A stretch of 6,561 nucleotides of DNA, taken from positions 1-6,561 of the forward strand of contig JAAYUP010000295.1 in NCBI GenBank assembly GCA_012517635.1, written 5' to 3'. Below, piece by piece: positions 5,231-6,561 of this stretch. This stretch comes from Candidatus Atribacter alterifermentans (GTDB lineage Bacteria > Atribacterota > Atribacteria > Atribacterales > Atribacteraceae). A program made the translations under genes and the position numbers. The notes under the pieces are model-generated. The model worked only from the letters and a program-made list of their open reading frames with translations, was not told the DNA's origin and searched no databases. Numbering within the stretch: position 1 is the first letter of the stretch; the number at the start of each line of letters is the position of its first letter.

Positions 5231-6448
5231 ATGAATCTATTTGAAAAATTTCAAAGTGCCATTTCGAATGTCTTATCTAACAAACTCCGTTCTTTCTTAA
5301 CCATGTTAGGAATAATTATCGGAGTTGCAGCAGTGATAACCATGGTTTCAGTTGGTCAAGGAATGCGAACGAATATCACCTCCCAAATCCAAAGTTTAGG
5401 GTCCAATCGGCTAACAGTGAGACCTGGATTTTCAAGAGTTCCTCCTGGGACAGGAGTCATGCAAAGAGGAGGAATGAATATATTTACTTATGACCACTAC
5501 CTCGGATTGCTCAATGCTCAAATTGGTGGGATCAAAGCAATCGGAGCTCAAGCTTCAACTAACAAAGTGATTACGTATGAAAAAGAATATACCCGAACAA
5601 GCATTATTGGAACGACACCAAATTATCCCGACCTTGAAAATTTTAAACCAGCGATGGGACGTTTTTTTAGCCAATATGACCTGGATCATATGACGAGAGT
5701 TGTCGTTTTAGGTCAAACGGTAGCTGAAGACCTTTTCGGCAACGTTGACAGTTCAATCGTTGGGAAAAAAGTAAAAATTGGAGATGTCAGCTTCACAGTC
5801 ATTGGAATAATGGAGAAAAAAATGAGTATGGGCATGGATCGTGGCGATCAAGTGTTTATTCCTCTTACAACAGCACAAAAAAGAATTACAGGAAGTAAAT
5901 ACCTACAAACCATAACCGTAGAAACTAACACGATAGAAGATATGGATAGTGTAAGTGATTATTTGGAAGCCTATTTTCTACGAAAATTCGATAACGACCC
6001 GGATAAATTTGATATTATGAACTCACAAGATATTTTAGATACCGTTACCAACGTGACCGGCAGTATTACTCTCTTTTTAGTTATCATTTCGGGAATTTCT
6101 CTATTAGTTGGTGGTATCGGTATCATGAATATCATGCTGGTTTCGGTAACCGAGCGGACTCGGGAGATAGGATTGCGAAAAGCTATTGGAGCTAAAACGA
6201 CTGATATCCTCTCCCAGTTTATGATTGAAGCTTCAGTTTTGAGTCTTACCGGCGGATTAATCGGAATAATTTTAGGAATACTGAGTTCTTTCATAGTATC
6301 AAAAGTATCCAGCTGGAGCACCACCATTTCCTGGCCTTCGATAATATATGCTCTTGGCATCTCTGTTGCCGTCGGGCTCTTTTTCGGAATATATCCAGCG
6401 CGTCGTGCCAGCCAGCTTAATCCGATCACTGCTTTGCGATTCGAATAA
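5231..6448 (+). CDS. MacB/FtsX-type ABC transporter permease
   Basis: The protein has 405 residues, the usual length for a stand-alone MacB-type permease. One helix near the N-terminus (about 20-42, after NVLSNKLRSFLTMLGIIIG) is followed by a large extracytoplasmic MacB core domain (about 45-275), then three helices (about 278-302, 330-357 and 367-391) of the FtsX domain. Family hallmarks are GGIGIMNIMLVSVTERTREIG with the coupling segment LRKAIGA, and the C-terminal GIYPARRASQLNPITALR. It should dimerise with two ATPase subunits and contact the adaptor on the outer face; MacB-type pumps work by a mechanotransmission mechanism and move peptides, macrolides, lipids or toxins, so the substrate is open. 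The ribosome site GGAGG (5213-5217) lies in the end of the ATPase gene, 13 nt from the ATG, which suggests translational coupling. No terminator follows clearly. Confidence 0.95.
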   Translation: MNLFEKFQSAISNVLSNKLRSFLTMLGIIIGVAAVITMVSVGQGMRTNITSQIQSLGSNRLTVRPGFSRVPPGTGVMQRGGMNIFTYDHYLGLLNAQIGGIKAIGAQASTNKVITYEKEYTRTSIIGTTPNYPDLENFKPAMGRFFSQYDLDHMTRVVVLGQTVAEDLFGNVDSSIVGKKVKIGDVSFTVIGIMEKKMSMGMDRGDQVFIPLTTAQKRITGSKYLQTITVETNTIEDMDSVSDYLEAYFLRKFDNDPDKFDIMNSQDILDTVTNVTGSITLFLVIISGISLLVGGIGIMNIMLVSVTERTREIGLRKAIGAKTTDILSQFMIEASVLSLTGGLIGIILGILSSFIVSKVSSWSTTISWPSIIYALGISVAVGLFFGIYPARRASQLNPITALRFE

Positions 6449-6487
6449 ATCATTGAGTATATATATATTATGTGGAGAACCATGAAT

Positions 6488-6547
6488 TTTCAGGATAGGA
6501 TAGACATTTATACCTGCTTTCGCAGCACCAGATGAGGATGAAAATAC
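6488..6547 (-). repeat. Dispersed repeat unit, copy 2 (inverted relative to 1160-1213)
   Basis: Read on the minus strand this matches 1160-1213: the core 6514-6547 differs at one position from 1160-1193, and the end TTTCAGGATAG (6488-6498) matches CTATCCTGAAA (1203-1213). This copy has an extra GATAG from a 5-nt tandem duplication and one further inserted base. It begins 40 nt after the permease stop. The right-hand flank to the window edge (6548-6561) contains CTCAGGAATCG, faintly like the CTCAGAATGAC end of the larger inverted repeat at 1137-1147, so a fuller element may continue outside the window. Confidence 0.8.
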
Positions 6548-6561
6548 TTACTCAGGAATCG

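Noticed and set aside
6449..6475. TATATATATATT run after the permease as a promoter
   Set aside because: No -35 partner or downstream gene is visible in the remaining bases, so it is only AT-rich spacer.
5971..6483. 170-residue minus-strand open frame
   Set aside because: It is antisense to the conserved FtsX domain of the permease and shows no protein-like pattern of its own.

Overview
This is a low-GC bacterial window: A/T-rich spacers, Shine-Dalgarno-led genes, intrinsic-terminator-like hairpins and tight gene spacing. The palindromic dispersed repeats resemble those of several uncultured bacterial lineages. I cannot name the organism. An Atribacterota-like or Firmicutes-like low-GC bacterium is a guess, not a result.

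Layout from left to right. (1) Positions 1-904, minus strand: the 5' part of a double-SIS-domain sugar isomerase/deaminase-type protein that runs off the left edge; it probably starts at a TTG codon. (2) About 969-1213: a cluster of palindromic repeats made of a short GGGC...GCCC palindrome, a roughly 116-bp inverted repeat and a 54-bp dispersed unit. (3) 1214-1372: AT-rich spacer with no gene seen. (4) 1373-1945: remnant of a cysteine-rich, probably extracytoplasmic protein gene that has lost its 5' end and carries an in-frame TAA. (5) 2025-2071: a perfect 12-bp hairpin, probably a terminator. (6) 2193-2816: a small secreted, charged, coiled-coil-rich protein of unknown function. (7) 2839-3029: a terminator followed by three more hairpins in about 190 nt. 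(8) 3137-6448: a compact three-gene operon for a MacAB/YknXYZ-type ABC exporter: membrane fusion protein, ATPase, permease. (9) 6488-6547: a second copy of the 54-bp dispersed unit, inverted relative to the first.

The exporter is the one clear functional system. The ATPase (all nucleotide-binding motifs intact) should pair with the four-helix FtsX/MacB-type permease. The membrane-anchored fusion protein should extend the transport path across the periplasm or outer surface. No outer-membrane TolC-like channel is present, so substrate and envelope type cannot be read from the window. The secreted coiled-coil protein just upstream on the same strand may act with the exporter, but terminator-like hairpins lie between them, so that link is inference only.

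I see no convincing evidence of an undescribed biological system. The points most worth a second look are the hairpin cluster before the exporter operon, the inverted dispersed repeats that bracket the interval 1160-6547, the decaying cysteine-rich gene, and the uncharacterised secreted protein.
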